NCBI GenBank assembly: GCA_963792815.1
Contig: CAWBXR010000012.1
Span: forward strand, 124,001-188,000
DNA: 64,000 nucleotides
Source: JARRPM01 sp963792815
GTDB taxonomy: Bacteria; Pseudomonadota; Gammaproteobacteria; Pseudomonadales; Halieaceae
Reading direction: 5' to 3'
Shown here: piece after piece, positions 1-7,450 of the stretch
Layout: every line of letters begins with the position of its first letter
Numbering within the stretch: position 1 is the stretch's first letter
Made by a program: the position numbers and the translations under genes
Notes under the pieces: model-generated
The model's input: only the letters and a program-made list of their open reading frames with translations
What the model was told of the DNA's origin: nothing
The model's database searches: none

Positions 1-3000
1 TGCCGTTGTCGCCGGCGTCAGCCGCCTGCACGATCTGCACGTACTGGGCGTTGCCGTTCCAGCCGTCGGTCCAGTCCATGGAGTCGTCTCCGTTGCCGCT
101 GAGCACCACATGCTTGAGGTTGACCGCACCACCGAACATCTCGATGCCGTCGTCCAGGTTGTTGTGCACCTGGATGTAGTCCACCGTGGTGCCCGAACCC
201 ACGCCCTGGAAGGCGATACCGTTGAGCTGGTTTTCCGGGTCGACGTTGGAGCCGGCATACTTGACTACCACGTACCGCAGTACACCGCTGTTATCAGCGG
301 CGTCTGCGCCACCGAAAAGCCCCGAGTTTGCCTCGCCTTCCTTGGTACAGGCTGCGGTGCCGCCCTGGGCGCCTTCCGGACAATCGTTGATCGGCGCGTT
401 GCCGTTGATCACCAGGCCGCCCCAGAGCCCGCGGGCGTTGGCCAGGTTGGGATCACCCTGGATGTCCTCGATAGCCGTCAGGGTCACCGGCGCCATATTG
501 GTACCCAGTGCGCGGATTCTCGAACCCCGTGAGATCACAAGGAAGTCGGCGTCGTCATCACCGATGATGGTGGTACCGGATTCAACGGTCAGCACTGCGG
601 AGTCGGTGTTGTCACCACCCACCACGACCTTGCCATCGAGCACGTAGTAGTTACCGCGGGTCAGGGTCGTATCGGACACGATGGTCCCAGACAGGATGCA
701 GCTTGGAGTACCGGCGATGACAGCACCGTCGGTGGTACCTGCGGGACACCCCGCCACCGGCGGGGAGGTATCGGGCATGCCGACTGTCCAGCCCGCTACC
801 CAGTCATTGGCCGCGTCCTGCACGGCGCCGACGTAGTCGGTGTCGTCGAAGAAGCTGTCAGCTGACAGGTCGGCCGGCGCCACCGCACCACCGTTCTGGT
901 TGACGTTGCTGGCATCCAGCCAGGCCTGTGTTTCAGCGCTACCATCGCTCACGGTGACATCACAATCCAGGGAGACACCGTCGAACACGATATCGGTGCC
1001 CTCCAGCGCAACCGACTCTCCGGCTACCTCGAGGCAGCTCGCACTGCCGCTGACCCGCGAGTTATAGATAAACGCACCGGTGCCGCGACGCAGGAGTATG
1101 CCGCGCTCGCCGCTGTTGCCGTTGATCGTCATGTTGGCGATACCCGGCATGGAACGCGGCTGGGCATTCTCGTCGCCTTCGCGATTATCCGCCTCGATAC
1201 CGTTGTCGCCCGCATTGTCGGCCTGGTCGATCTGCAGGTACTGGATATTGCCCTGCCAGCCATCAGTCCAATCCAGGGAGTCATCGCCATTGCCGGTCAA
1301 TACCACATACTTCGCGCTGACGGTGCCGCCGAAGAACTCGATACCATCGTCCAGGTTGTTGTAAACCTGCACGAACTCGACCGAGGTGCCGGAACCCACG
1401 CCCTGGAAGGCAATGCCGTTGAGCTGGTTCTCGGGGTCCACGTTGGAGCCCGCGTACTTGACCACCATGTATTTCAGGCTGCCGCTGGAATCGGTGGGAT
1501 CATCGCCGCCGAACAGGCCGGAGTTGGCTTCACCTTCCTTGGTACACGCGGCGGTGCCGCCCTGGGCGCCCTCGGGGCAGTCGTTGATGGGTGCGTTGCC
1601 GTTGATGACCACACCGCCCCACAGGCCGCGGGTATCTTCATCGGCGTTGCCCAGCAGGTCGTCGATACCGGTAAAGGTGACCGGCGCGCTGCGGGTGCCG
1701 TTCACGACCAGTTCAGAGCCGCGGGAGATCACCAGGAAGTCGCTGCTGGTGCCACCGTAGACGGTGACCCCGGCCTGCACGGTCAGGGTGGCGGAATTCT
1801 CGTTGTCGCCGCCGATCACTACCTTGCCGACCAGTTCATAAAGATTTCCGGGTGTCAGGGTGAGATTCGAGGTGATCTCGCCGATCAGTTCACAGACCCG
1901 GGAGCCGGCAACCTGCTGGGAAGCCTCTTCAGTGCCAGCCGGGCAGCCCAGGGAGGGCGTGCCGGGGTTGCTGACAGAACCGGCTACCGTCCAGCCGGCC
2001 GTCCAGTCGGAACCACCGAAGGCACCCACATAATCGACCGCTTCAAAAAAGGCGTTGCTGGTGGATACCGCGCTGACCTGACCACCGTCCGTGGAAACCT
2101 CGTCCGCGCTGTCCAGGTAGGCATCGACCGTCGCACTGCTGTCGCCGGTCGCCGTCTCGGTACAGCCGAAACTGGTGCCGCCAATCGTCAGGTCGGAGCC
2201 CAGTAGATCAACGGACACGCCCTCGATTTGCAGGCAGCTGGTCGAACCCGTCACTATGGTGTTGGTCAGGAACAGGCCGGTGCCACGACGCAGGCGCAAG
2301 CCGTTCTCACCGGCAACGCCATAACCCGACATATTGCTGATGTAGGGGATGGAGCGGGGCTGGGCGTTCTCGTCACCCTCGCGGTTGTCCGCCTCGATCA
2401 GGTTGTCGCCGCCGTTCTGTTGCTCCACATAAACGAACTGCACCGCGCCCTGCCAGCCATCGGTCCAGTCCAGCGAGTCGTCGGCGTTGCCGGTGAGCAC
2501 CACGTGGCTGGCGTTGACCGTACCGCCAAAAAACTCGATACCGTCGTCGAGGTTATTGTGTACCTGAACATAGTCCACCGTGGTGCCGGCACCGACGCCC
2601 TGAAAGGCGATACCGTTGAGCTGGTTTTCCGGGTCAACGTTGGAACCCGCATAACTCACCACGACGTAGGTCAGTACGCCGGAATTATCGTTGGGATCAT
2701 TACCACCGAACAGGCCTGAATTTGCCTCGCCCTCCTTCGTGCACTGGACGGTGCCGCCCTGGGCGCCCTCGGGACAGTCGTTGATGGGAGCGAAGCCATT
2801 GATGACTACGCCACCCCAGAGGCCTCGAGCGCCGGAGTCGACATTGCCGGTTACCGCCTCAAAGGCGGTGAAATTGATCGGCTGCTCCCTGGTCCCGGCT
2901 GCATTGATCTGGCAACCCTGCTCGATGACGAGAAAATCGGAAGAACTGCTGCCGGCAATAACGGCCCCCGGGGCGATATCCAGAACACAATCCTGGGCCT

Positions 3001-3067
3001 GTGCGCCCTGCCAACCGACCAGTGCCAGTCCCGCAGTGACGGCTGTATAAATACTCCGTTTTTTCAT
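1..3067 (-). CDS. Large secreted tandem-repeat (beta-helix-like) protein, C-terminus beyond the left edge
   Basis: An open frame of at least 1022 codons runs from an ATG at 3067 off the left edge with no stop. The first ~25 residues form a signal peptide (MKKRSIYTAVTAGLALVGW, then an AQA cleavage site). The rest is made of long repeats with a period of exactly 1197 bp (399 residues): the block INDCPEGAQGG recurs at about 2780, 1583 and 386. Each unit also carries YAGSNVDPENQLNGIAFQG, NNLDDGIEFFGG, DDSLDWTDGW and EADNREGDENAQPRS. Rich Gly, Asn, Asp and Thr in short strand-like runs suggests a parallel beta-helix surface or secreted protein. The preceding lipoprotein gene ends 12 bp upstream and an AGGGAG ribosome site lies in the gap, so the two are probably one operon behind the Pho box at 3551-3589. 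Function is unknown; proteins of this kind are often annotated only as lipoproteins or hypothetical. Confidence 0.85.
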   Translation of the reverse strand, partial: MKKRSIYTAVTAGLALVGWQGAQAQDCVLDIAPGAVIAGSSSSDFLVIEQGCQINAAGTREQPINFTAFEAVTGNVDSGARGLWGGVVINGFAPINDCPEGAQGGTVQCTKEGEANSGLFGGNDPNDNSGVLTYVVVSYAGSNVDPENQLNGIAFQGVGAGTTVDYVQVHNNLDDGIEFFGGTVNASHVVLTGNADDSLDWTDGWQGAVQFVYVEQQNGGDNLIEADNREGDENAQPRSIPYISNMSGYGVAGENGLRLRRGTGLFLTNTIVTGSTSCLQIEGVSVDLLGSDLTIGGTSFGCTETATGDSSATVDAYLDSADEVSTDGGQVSAVSTSNAFFEAVDYVGAFGGSDWTAGWTVAGSVSNPGTPSLGCPAGTEEASQQVAGSRVCELIGEITSNLTLTPGNLYELVGKVVIGGDNENSATLTVQAGVTVYGGTSSDFLVISRGSELVVNGTRSAPVTFTGIDDLLGNADEDTRGLWGGVVINGNAPINDCPEGAQGGTAACTKEGEANSGLFGGDDPTDSSGSLKYMVVKYAGSNVDPENQLNGIAFQGVGSGTSVEFVQVYNNLDDGIEFFGGTVSAKYVVLTGNGDDSLDWTDGWQGNIQYLQIDQADNAGDNGIEADNREGDENAQPRSMPGIANMTINGNSGERGILLRRGTGAFIYNSRVSGSASCLEVAGESVALEGTDIVFDGVSLDCDVTVSDGSAETQAWLDASNVNQNGGAVAPADLSADSFFDDTDYVGAVQDAANDWVAGWTVGMPDTSPPVAGCPAGTTDGAVIAGTPSCILSGTIVSDTTLTRGNYYVLDGKVVVGGDNTDSAVLTVESGTTIIGDDDADFLVISRGSRIRALGTNMAPVTLTAIEDIQGDPNLANARGLWGGLVINGNAPINDCPEGAQGGTAACTKEGEANSGLFGGADAADNSGVLRYVVVKYAGSNVDPENQLNGIAFQGVGSGTTVDYIQVHNNLDDGIEMFGGAVNLKHVVLSGNGDDSMDWTDGWNGNAQYVQIVQAADAGDNG

Positions 3068-3079
3068 GTCCCAAACTCC

Positions 3080-3463
3080 CTAGTTCTGGGCGATGCGCAG
3101 GGCACCGCCTTCAATGCGGAATATAAAGTCGTTGCCCAGCAACAGGCCGCTGGGGTCAAGGTTGCCCCCGGGCAGTGCGGTAACGTCGATGACGTAAATC
3201 GGCCTGCCATCGGGCGCCGTCTCACCGGAGTCATAGATAACATCGTTGAGCGAGGATGGGATCACCGACTCGACAGTATCGCCATCAGGCGGCGGCGGGG
3301 GCTGGATCGGCTCATTGGGATCGGTGCCGCCGCCGTCTGGTGGCACAACTATGTTCCCGGGCGATACGTTGCTGGACGATCCGCCACACGCGGTGAGCGT
3401 AGACACAACACCCACGGCAACGAGTGCCAGCAAGAATTGCTTCATTCCTGATTGAGACGACAT
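3080..3463 (-). CDS. Small Pro-rich lipoprotein, function unknown
   Basis: A 127-residue protein with a lipoprotein signal: a hydrophobic stretch (FLLALVAVGVV) followed by the lipobox LTAC at about residues 23-26 and a GGSSS linker. A Pro/Gly/Asp-rich spacer (residues ~38-62) leads to a ~60-residue C-terminal part with no motif I recognise. The ATG at 3463 has AGGGG about 8 bases upstream; an in-frame ATG at 3445 is the alternative start. It lies directly upstream of the large repeat protein (12-bp gap), so the two are probably co-transcribed and the lipoprotein may be an envelope partner of the secreted protein. Three TGTCAC/T half-sites in 11-bp phase lie ~90-125 bp upstream, pointing to PhoB control. 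Confidence 0.8.
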   Translation of the reverse strand: MSSQSGMKQFLLALVAVGVVSTLTACGGSSSNVSPGNIVVPPDGGGTDPNEPIQPPPPPDGDTVESVIPSSLNDVIYDSGETAPDGRPIYVIDVTALPGGNLDPSGLLLGNDFIFRIEGGALRIAQN

Positions 3464-3550
3464 GATTTACCCCTATGGTTCATTGAAAAATGGACAGGCC
3501 CCGAAGGCGTCCGGCCGAAAAACCGACTCGCGCTATCCTAGGTGGGCCAG

Positions 3551-3589
3551 ATGACAATGCGGTGACAGTCAGATTGCGAAACTGTGACA
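3551..3589 (-). promoter_or_regulatory. Predicted Pho box (three half-sites) upstream of the lipoprotein/repeat-protein operon
   Basis: On the minus strand the sequence reads CTGTCACCGCATTGTCAT, two TGTCA half-sites exactly 11 bp apart (forward-strand copies start at 3551 and 3562). A further TGTCAC lies 22 bp (two turns) upstream, at 3584-3589. The 11-bp spacing and half-site sequence match the known PhoB direct-repeat consensus. It points toward the gene starting at 3463. Confidence 0.65.
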
Positions 3590-3731
3590 TTTGCAGGCGA
3601 GGCATCGAAGCCTGCCGAGGAGCGGTGCAGACTAATCAGGCAGCGCTGGTATCAGCTCGTCAAGAGCTTGAAGGGCTGGAGGGAGTTGCTGGCCGCGCCA
3701 TCGGGAACGCGGACGCAGCCAGCGACCGGGG

Positions 3732-4100
3732 TTACAGGGAGAAAGTAGCTTTCACGTTAACGAAGCCGTCGTCCCGGCGACAGGAGGCGCTCGCTATAAA
3801 AGTTTCGAGCCGCTCGGACACCTGCCGGGCATTGTCCGGCTCGATGGAAAACATCAGACCATCGTAGTAACCGAGCGCCTTGGCGAGAATATTGTCGCGC
3901 TCCGCTTCATCGAAACCATCCAGCACGGAGTGGGTTTTTTCACCGTACTGCGCCTCATCGAGATAGCCCAGGGACTGCTCGGCAAGCACACAGGCCAGTT
4001 GGCGGGAGGCCTGGAACTCCTCGGGAGCGAGCGAGAGAGCAGATACCTGCTGGCAGAACACGCTGAGCACCACGGGCAGAAAAAAGCGATTTAGAACCAT
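3732..4100 (-). CDS. Small secreted protein, function unknown
   Basis: From the ATG at 4100 this is a 122-residue protein beginning with a plausible Sec signal (MVLNRFFLPVVLSVFCQQVSA). The mature part is about 100 residues with two Cys (in ASRQLACVLA and ASASCRRDD), possibly one disulfide. A longer frame could start at 4142, but that would put a polar stretch before the signal. I do not recognise the family. A strong Pho box lies 60-77 bp upstream of the chosen start, so it is probably induced by phosphate limitation, as are the neighbours on both sides. It is monocistronic and divergent from the small periplasmic gene at 4382. Confidence 0.65.
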   Translation of the reverse strand: MVLNRFFLPVVLSVFCQQVSALSLAPEEFQASRQLACVLAEQSLGYLDEAQYGEKTHSVLDGFDEAERDNILAKALGYYDGLMFSIEPDNARQVSERLETFIASASCRRDDGFVNVKATFSL

Positions 4101-4159
4101 AAAGAACCTGTGAAAAGAGAGATGGATAATCCCGACCACCACGATGATATCGGCCCTTC

Positions 4160-4231
4160 ATGACAGCTATGTGACAGATTGATTACCCCTGTAGCGGATC
4201 GCTACAACACTAATGTGACAGTATTATGAAG
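4160..4231 (-). promoter_or_regulatory. Predicted Pho box(es) upstream of the small secreted gene
   Basis: On the minus strand 4160-4177 reads CTGTCACATAGCTGTCAT, a near-perfect PhoB box of two half-sites 11 bp apart. A weaker second pair (half-sites starting at 4215 and 4226 on the forward strand) lies 44 bp further away, four exact 11-bp turns, so both could be bound on one face of the helix. The orientation is toward the gene starting at 4100. Confidence 0.7.
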
Positions 4232-4245
4232 ATTGCATGAATAAG

Positions 4246-4262
4246 GTGTATTTTGTATACAC
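4246..4262. repeat. Inverted repeat GTGTAT-N5-ATACAC, candidate operator
   Basis: A 6-bp perfect inverted repeat with half-site centres 11 bp apart. It contains the palindrome TGTATACA, which recurs at 6435-6442 between the ribbon-helix-helix gene and the tiny membrane protein. It lies ~120 bp upstream of the gene at 4382. A regulatory role is inferred only from the repetition and symmetry. Confidence 0.35.
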
Positions 4263-4381
4263 AACAGGCGTACACTCGAGGCGTCGGCAAGGGTTTTCCC
4301 TGCAATGTCCGCCGGACTGCGGAAATACCAACCGATGACAGGCCGCCAGAGACGGCTGAACGGATAAAAGGAGGCAACACA

Positions 4382-4711
4382 ATGAAAGCTTTAGTCAAGA
4401 TCGCCGCAGCGAGCTCACTCGCACTGTTTGCGAGTGCCGGCTTCGCCGATACCACCCGCGACTGCATGCTCGAAGGCACAGTGCAAAAAGGGCAGCAGGG
4501 CCAGGAAGAAAGCGTGAATGTAAAATTTCACTCGGTCAGCAAGTATGACCAGGACTCATCCTGCCGGGTGCGCCGTGGCGAGAAGATGGAATTCAAGCTC
4601 CCCGCCGACCCGAGGCTGAATGATGCCGAGCCCGGCAGTACCGTAAAGTACCGCTATCGCACCGAAAGTGACGGCACCACCCAGGCAGAGCTGGTGAGTA
4701 TCGGCACCTGA
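4382..4711 (+). CDS. Small conserved periplasmic protein
   Basis: A 109-residue protein with a clear Sec signal peptide (MKALVKIAAASSLALFASAGFA, cleavage after AFA-like FADT). The mature ~87 residues contain two Cys (RDCMLEG and SSCRVRRGE) and a charged, strand-rich pattern ending AELVSIGT. It resembles short periplasmic proteins of unknown function in Pseudomonas-type genomes (recognised by similarity of the RDC-LEG / FHSVxxYD / CRVRRGE pattern; not checked against a database). The ATG at 4382 was chosen because AGGAGG lies 7-12 bases upstream and the signal peptide starts there; the longer frame from 4253 would begin before the inverted repeat. It is transcribed opposite to its neighbours. 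Confidence 0.75.
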   Translation: MKALVKIAAASSLALFASAGFADTTRDCMLEGTVQKGQQGQEESVNVKFHSVSKYDQDSSCRVRRGEKMEFKLPADPRLNDAEPGSTVKYRYRTESDGTTQAELVSIGT

Positions 4712-4787
4712 AGCAGGCATGCCCCCGGCACCCGGCAAAAGGTGCAAGGGGCAGCTCCCCCGGCCCATTTACGATGGGCCGCGGCGG

Positions 4788-6050
4788 TTAGTACTTGAAG
4801 TTGGTATCGATCATGAAGCGGTCGTAGCCCACCGCACCACCTTCATCCTTGAACGTCTTTTCCCCTGCCTTGTTGTCGATATACCAGGTAAACGCCAGGT
4901 TCCACTGCTTGTTGATGCCATAGGCGCCGGTCAGCTTTGAGCCCTTGGCATCGGTACCGCCACCGCCGAAGTCGGAATCAGTCACAAGACCGAACGCCGC
5001 ATCAGCTTCGAGGTCCTCGTATTCGTAGGCAATCTGCCAGGTTCCCTTGCCACTGGCCTTACCCAGCATTATCCCTGCCAGCCAGCCGGTGTTGTAATCG
5101 TCCGGGTCCTGGTTCTGTACATAGTCGCCATAGATGCTGAGGGGCTGCTCAAACAGGCTCATCACGAGTTGCGCGGAAAGTTCCAGCAATTCGTAGTCGT
5201 ACTCGTAGACATCGACACCGTTGTTAACGACAACGGAGTTGCCGAAGAAACTGTCGTCATAATAGGATGCGTTGCCCTTGACCGGAATGTCGTAGTAGCC
5301 CACCGCGGTAACCAGGTTGGCGCCTGCGATATCGAATTTCAGGCCGCCCTGGATCCCCCAGGCCACCTCTTCATTGGAAGACTTGCTGTCGCTCTCAAGC
5401 CAGTTGACCAGACCGGTCGCAAAGAAGTTGTCGCTGTTCCAGCCCGCGCTGAAGCCTTCCGGACGCCAGTCACCATCCCACAGCATGGCTGTGCCCTGTG
5501 GCGTGAACAGCGGGTTCTTGAACTTACCGGCTTCAATATAGGCGTTTTCTATCGGCAACCATCGGGCGTAGGCAAGATCAAGGTTGATCTGCTTGGAACT
5601 GTTGCCCCCCCCCAGGGTCTGGTTGGAGGACACCGGGTCATCGCTACCGGTCGCCAGGCCAAAACCTACCGTGACGTTATCCGGCAGGGTCGCAATGATT
5701 TCCGGGCGGGCGCGAATCCGGTTGCGATCGCGGGACTTGGAATCCTCCACATCGATTGCTTCGTAGCGGTAGCGAAAGTCACCCTTCAACTTGATGTTAT
5801 CGGTCCAGGAAGGTTCACTCTCCTTCGTTTTCACCAGTGCCAGTTCTTCCCGGGTACCCTCGAGCTGATTGACGGTGGCGTTGCCCTGCTCACGCAGCTG
5901 ATTATTTTCTGCTTCCAGCGCATTGAGCCGCTGCGCCATCGCGGCGAACTGCGCCTTGAGTTCCGCAAACTCGGCTTCGCTCACATTGGCGAATGCCGGC
6001 CCGCTACCCGCCAGTGCGGCTGCAACCGCTACAGCAAGATATTTCTTCAT
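4788..6050 (-). CDS. Outer-membrane porin, probably phosphate-regulated
   Basis: A 420-residue protein starting at the ATG at 6050 with a signal peptide (MKKYLAVAVAAALAGSGPAFA). Next comes a coiled-coil-like segment (residues ~25-65, EFAELKAQFAAMAQRLNALE) of the type found before trimeric porin barrels. The remaining ~340 residues alternate aromatic and polar residues (KGDFRYRYEA, NLDLAYARW, YIEAGKFKNPLF) and end in the aromatic motif DTNFKY expected of a barrel C-terminus. This is the general putative-porin pattern; I cannot assign substrate specificity from sequence. A Pho-box-like site 71-88 bp upstream and the neighbouring pst/pho genes suggest a phosphate-uptake channel, functionally like PhoE or OprP, although the protein is not clearly an OprP homologue. 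Monocistronic. Confidence 0.85.
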   Translation of the reverse strand: MKKYLAVAVAAALAGSGPAFANVSEAEFAELKAQFAAMAQRLNALEAENNQLREQGNATVNQLEGTREELALVKTKESEPSWTDNIKLKGDFRYRYEAIDVEDSKSRDRNRIRARPEIIATLPDNVTVGFGLATGSDDPVSSNQTLGGGNSSKQINLDLAYARWLPIENAYIEAGKFKNPLFTPQGTAMLWDGDWRPEGFSAGWNSDNFFATGLVNWLESDSKSSNEEVAWGIQGGLKFDIAGANLVTAVGYYDIPVKGNASYYDDSFFGNSVVVNNGVDVYEYDYELLELSAQLVMSLFEQPLSIYGDYVQNQDPDDYNTGWLAGIMLGKASGKGTWQIAYEYEDLEADAAFGLVTDSDFGGGGTDAKGSKLTGAYGINKQWNLAFTWYIDNKAGEKTFKDEGGAVGYDRFMIDTNFKY

Positions 6051-6120
6051 GCTTGATTCCCCCAGGTAATGGTTATGGATGCAGTGTTGCATGCATTGGG
6101 GGCGAAGCTTACTGGCTGAA

Positions 6121-6138
6121 TGTGACGGTTTTATTACA
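6121..6138 (-). promoter_or_regulatory. Predicted Pho box upstream of the porin gene
   Basis: On the minus strand the sequence reads TTGTAATAAAACCGTCAC. The two half-sites are 11 bp apart, each one or two changes from the TGTCA core, with an A-rich spacer typical of PhoB boxes. It ends 71 bp upstream of the porin ATG. Confidence 0.55.
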
Positions 6139-6282
6139 AAGCGGGAGCCAAATCGTCTGACCGGGAGCACTTTTCCGGCAGTAAAGCCCCTGGAGGGGCT
6201 TGTTCGGTCACAGGATTGTCATATTACCGGGCCGGAAAATAGGCCCTGGGGGGAGATATTGAGGGAGCTAAAACCCTGGGCG

Positions 6283-6408
6283 TCAGGCAAATATTCCGAC
6301 CAGCACGTAGCTGATAGACACAACCACCACGACTTCGACTGCGAGAACAAAACCTGTCACTCTGGGCGCCCTGCCCTTCAATTCTTTCTGGGCTGCCTGT
6401 AAATTCAT
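6283..6408 (-). CDS. Tiny single-span membrane protein
   Basis: A 41-residue frame starting at the ATG at 6408 with AGGAG eight to twelve bases upstream. Residues 1-16 are polar and basic (NLQAAQKELKGRAPR) and residues 17-40 form one hydrophobic segment (VTGFVLAVEVVVVVSISYVLVGI), so a single transmembrane helix is expected. It is divergent from the ribbon-helix-helix gene at 6530, and the 121-bp gap contains the TGTATACA palindrome. Function unknown; reality is supported by the good ribosome site and by the membrane-like composition. Confidence 0.5.
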   Translation of the reverse strand: MNLQAAQKELKGRAPRVTGFVLAVEVVVVVSISYVLVGIFA

Positions 6409-6434
6409 CACCACTCCTGCTTTATGATACTCGT

Positions 6435-6442
6435 TGTATACA
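6435..6442. promoter_or_regulatory. TGTATACA palindrome, candidate operator of the RHH protein
   Basis: An 8-bp palindrome within the shared 11-mer TTGTATACACA, also present at 4253-4263. A related GGTATATACATG lies at 6474-6485, just before the ribbon-helix-helix gene. The position between two divergent genes, one a predicted DNA-binding protein, makes an autoregulatory site plausible but unproven. Confidence 0.35.
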
Positions 6443-6529
6443 CATACTATACCCCATAAATAAGGCAAGACAAGGTATATACATGTGCTAAAATACCATT
6501 TCTTTCCGCTTATTAATCAAGATGTTGGA

Positions 6530-6700
6530 ATGTCAAAGACCAAGCTGCTGAACATCCGCATCGACCCGGAGCTGAAGAAAAAAGCCAAAAAGCTCGCTGA
6601 GGCCGACGGACGTTCCCTCTCCAACTGGGTTACCAGCCTTATCTCAAGCCGGGTAAAGGAAGCGGAAAAAAAGGACTCGAAGGCGGGCAAAAAAGACTAG
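6530..6700 (+). CDS. Ribbon-helix-helix (Arc/CopG-type) DNA-binding protein
   Basis: A 56-residue protein. Residues 4-12 (TKLLNIRID) form the beta-strand expected to enter the DNA major groove. Residues ~13-25 and ~28-42 are the two helices (PELKKKAKKLAEAD, SLSNWVTSLISSRV), the standard ribbon-helix-helix layout of CopG/Arc repressors and many antitoxins. The C-terminus is Lys-rich. The ATG at 6530 was chosen because the upstream in-frame extension is hydrophobic and unlike the family. No toxin gene is adjacent: the divergent neighbour is a 41-residue membrane protein and the downstream gene (phoU1) converges. It is therefore either a small transcription factor or, less likely, an antitoxin paired with the tiny membrane protein. 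Confidence 0.75.
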   Translation: MSKTKLLNIRIDPELKKKAKKLAEADGRSLSNWVTSLISSRVKEAEKKDSKAGKKD

Positions 6701-6704
6701 GATT

Positions 6705-7430
6705 TCACCCGGGAACCGAGCGATGACGCTCCCTGATCTCCTCGATACTCAGGTGACGCACGTCGCTGCCCTCCACCAGGTAAACCACTTCCTCACAGAG
6801 ATTGACCGCATGGTCGCCGATGCGCTCAAAGGCCCGGGCGCAGCTGTTCACCCGCAACATATTCTTCACCCGCTGGGGTTGCTCCATCATGTGGGTCATC
6901 AGCAGGCGGGTCAGGGTCTTGAATTCCCGGTCGATCTCCTGGTCCCGCGCGATGATATTGATGGCAGCGTCCACATCCAGGCGGGCAAATGCATCCAGCG
7001 CCCCGCGCAACATGTCGCTCGCGCCCTGCCCGAGGTGCTGCGGCTCGCTGCAGTAAGACTCCCGGTCCCTGCCGTCCGCGAGCTTTCGCGCCATACGGCC
7101 GACTTTCGCAGCCTCGTCGCCGATGCGCTCCAGATTAGCCACCATGCGAATAATCGCCACAACCATGCGCAGGTCCCGGGCCGCGGGCTGGCGACGGGCG
7201 AGAATATCGGTGCACTGGGCACTGATCTCCAGCTCCATGTCATTCACCTCGTGGTCCGAGCGGGCCACTGACCTGGCCAGGTCCTCGTCACCATTAACCA
7301 GTGCCTCCAGCGCCTGCCGGCACTGCTGCTCTACCAGGCCACCCATGGTGAGCACACTACTGCGCAAGCCCTCCAGTTCGGCATTATAGCGCTGGGATGT
7401 GTGTTGCTCTGGGTGCTGGGTATTGTCCAT
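6705..7430 (-). CDS. phoU: Phosphate-transport accessory/signalling protein PhoU (pst-operon copy)
   Basis: A 241-residue protein of two PhoU-type three-helix repeats. Each repeat carries the family metal-binding signature: ERIGDEAAKVG around residue 98 and ERIGDHAVNLCEE near residue 202. PhoU links the PstSCAB transporter to the PhoR kinase and turns the Pho response down when phosphate is plentiful; it acts at the cytoplasmic face of the membrane. It is the last gene of pstSCAB-phoU, 20 bp after pstB. A second, divergent PhoU is encoded at 12451-13155 behind phoBR, so the two copies may have split duties. The gene ends 4 bp from the convergent ribbon-helix-helix gene. Confidence 0.95.
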   Translation of the reverse strand: MDNTQHPEQHTSQRYNAELEGLRSSVLTMGGLVEQQCRQALEALVNGDEDLARSVARSDHEVNDMELEISAQCTDILARRQPAARDLRMVVAIIRMVANLERIGDEAAKVGRMARKLADGRDRESYCSEPQHLGQGASDMLRGALDAFARLDVDAAINIIARDQEIDREFKTLTRLLMTHMMEQPQRVKNMLRVNSCARAFERIGDHAVNLCEEVVYLVEGSDVRHLSIEEIRERHRSVPG

Positions 7431-7450
7431 GGAGTCGCTCCGACGCCTGC

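Noticed and set aside
6283..6700. Toxin-antitoxin pair (tiny membrane protein plus RHH protein)
   Set aside because: The genes are divergent rather than in one operon, and the 41-residue protein does not resemble a known membrane toxin family. Kept only as a possibility in the RHH entry.
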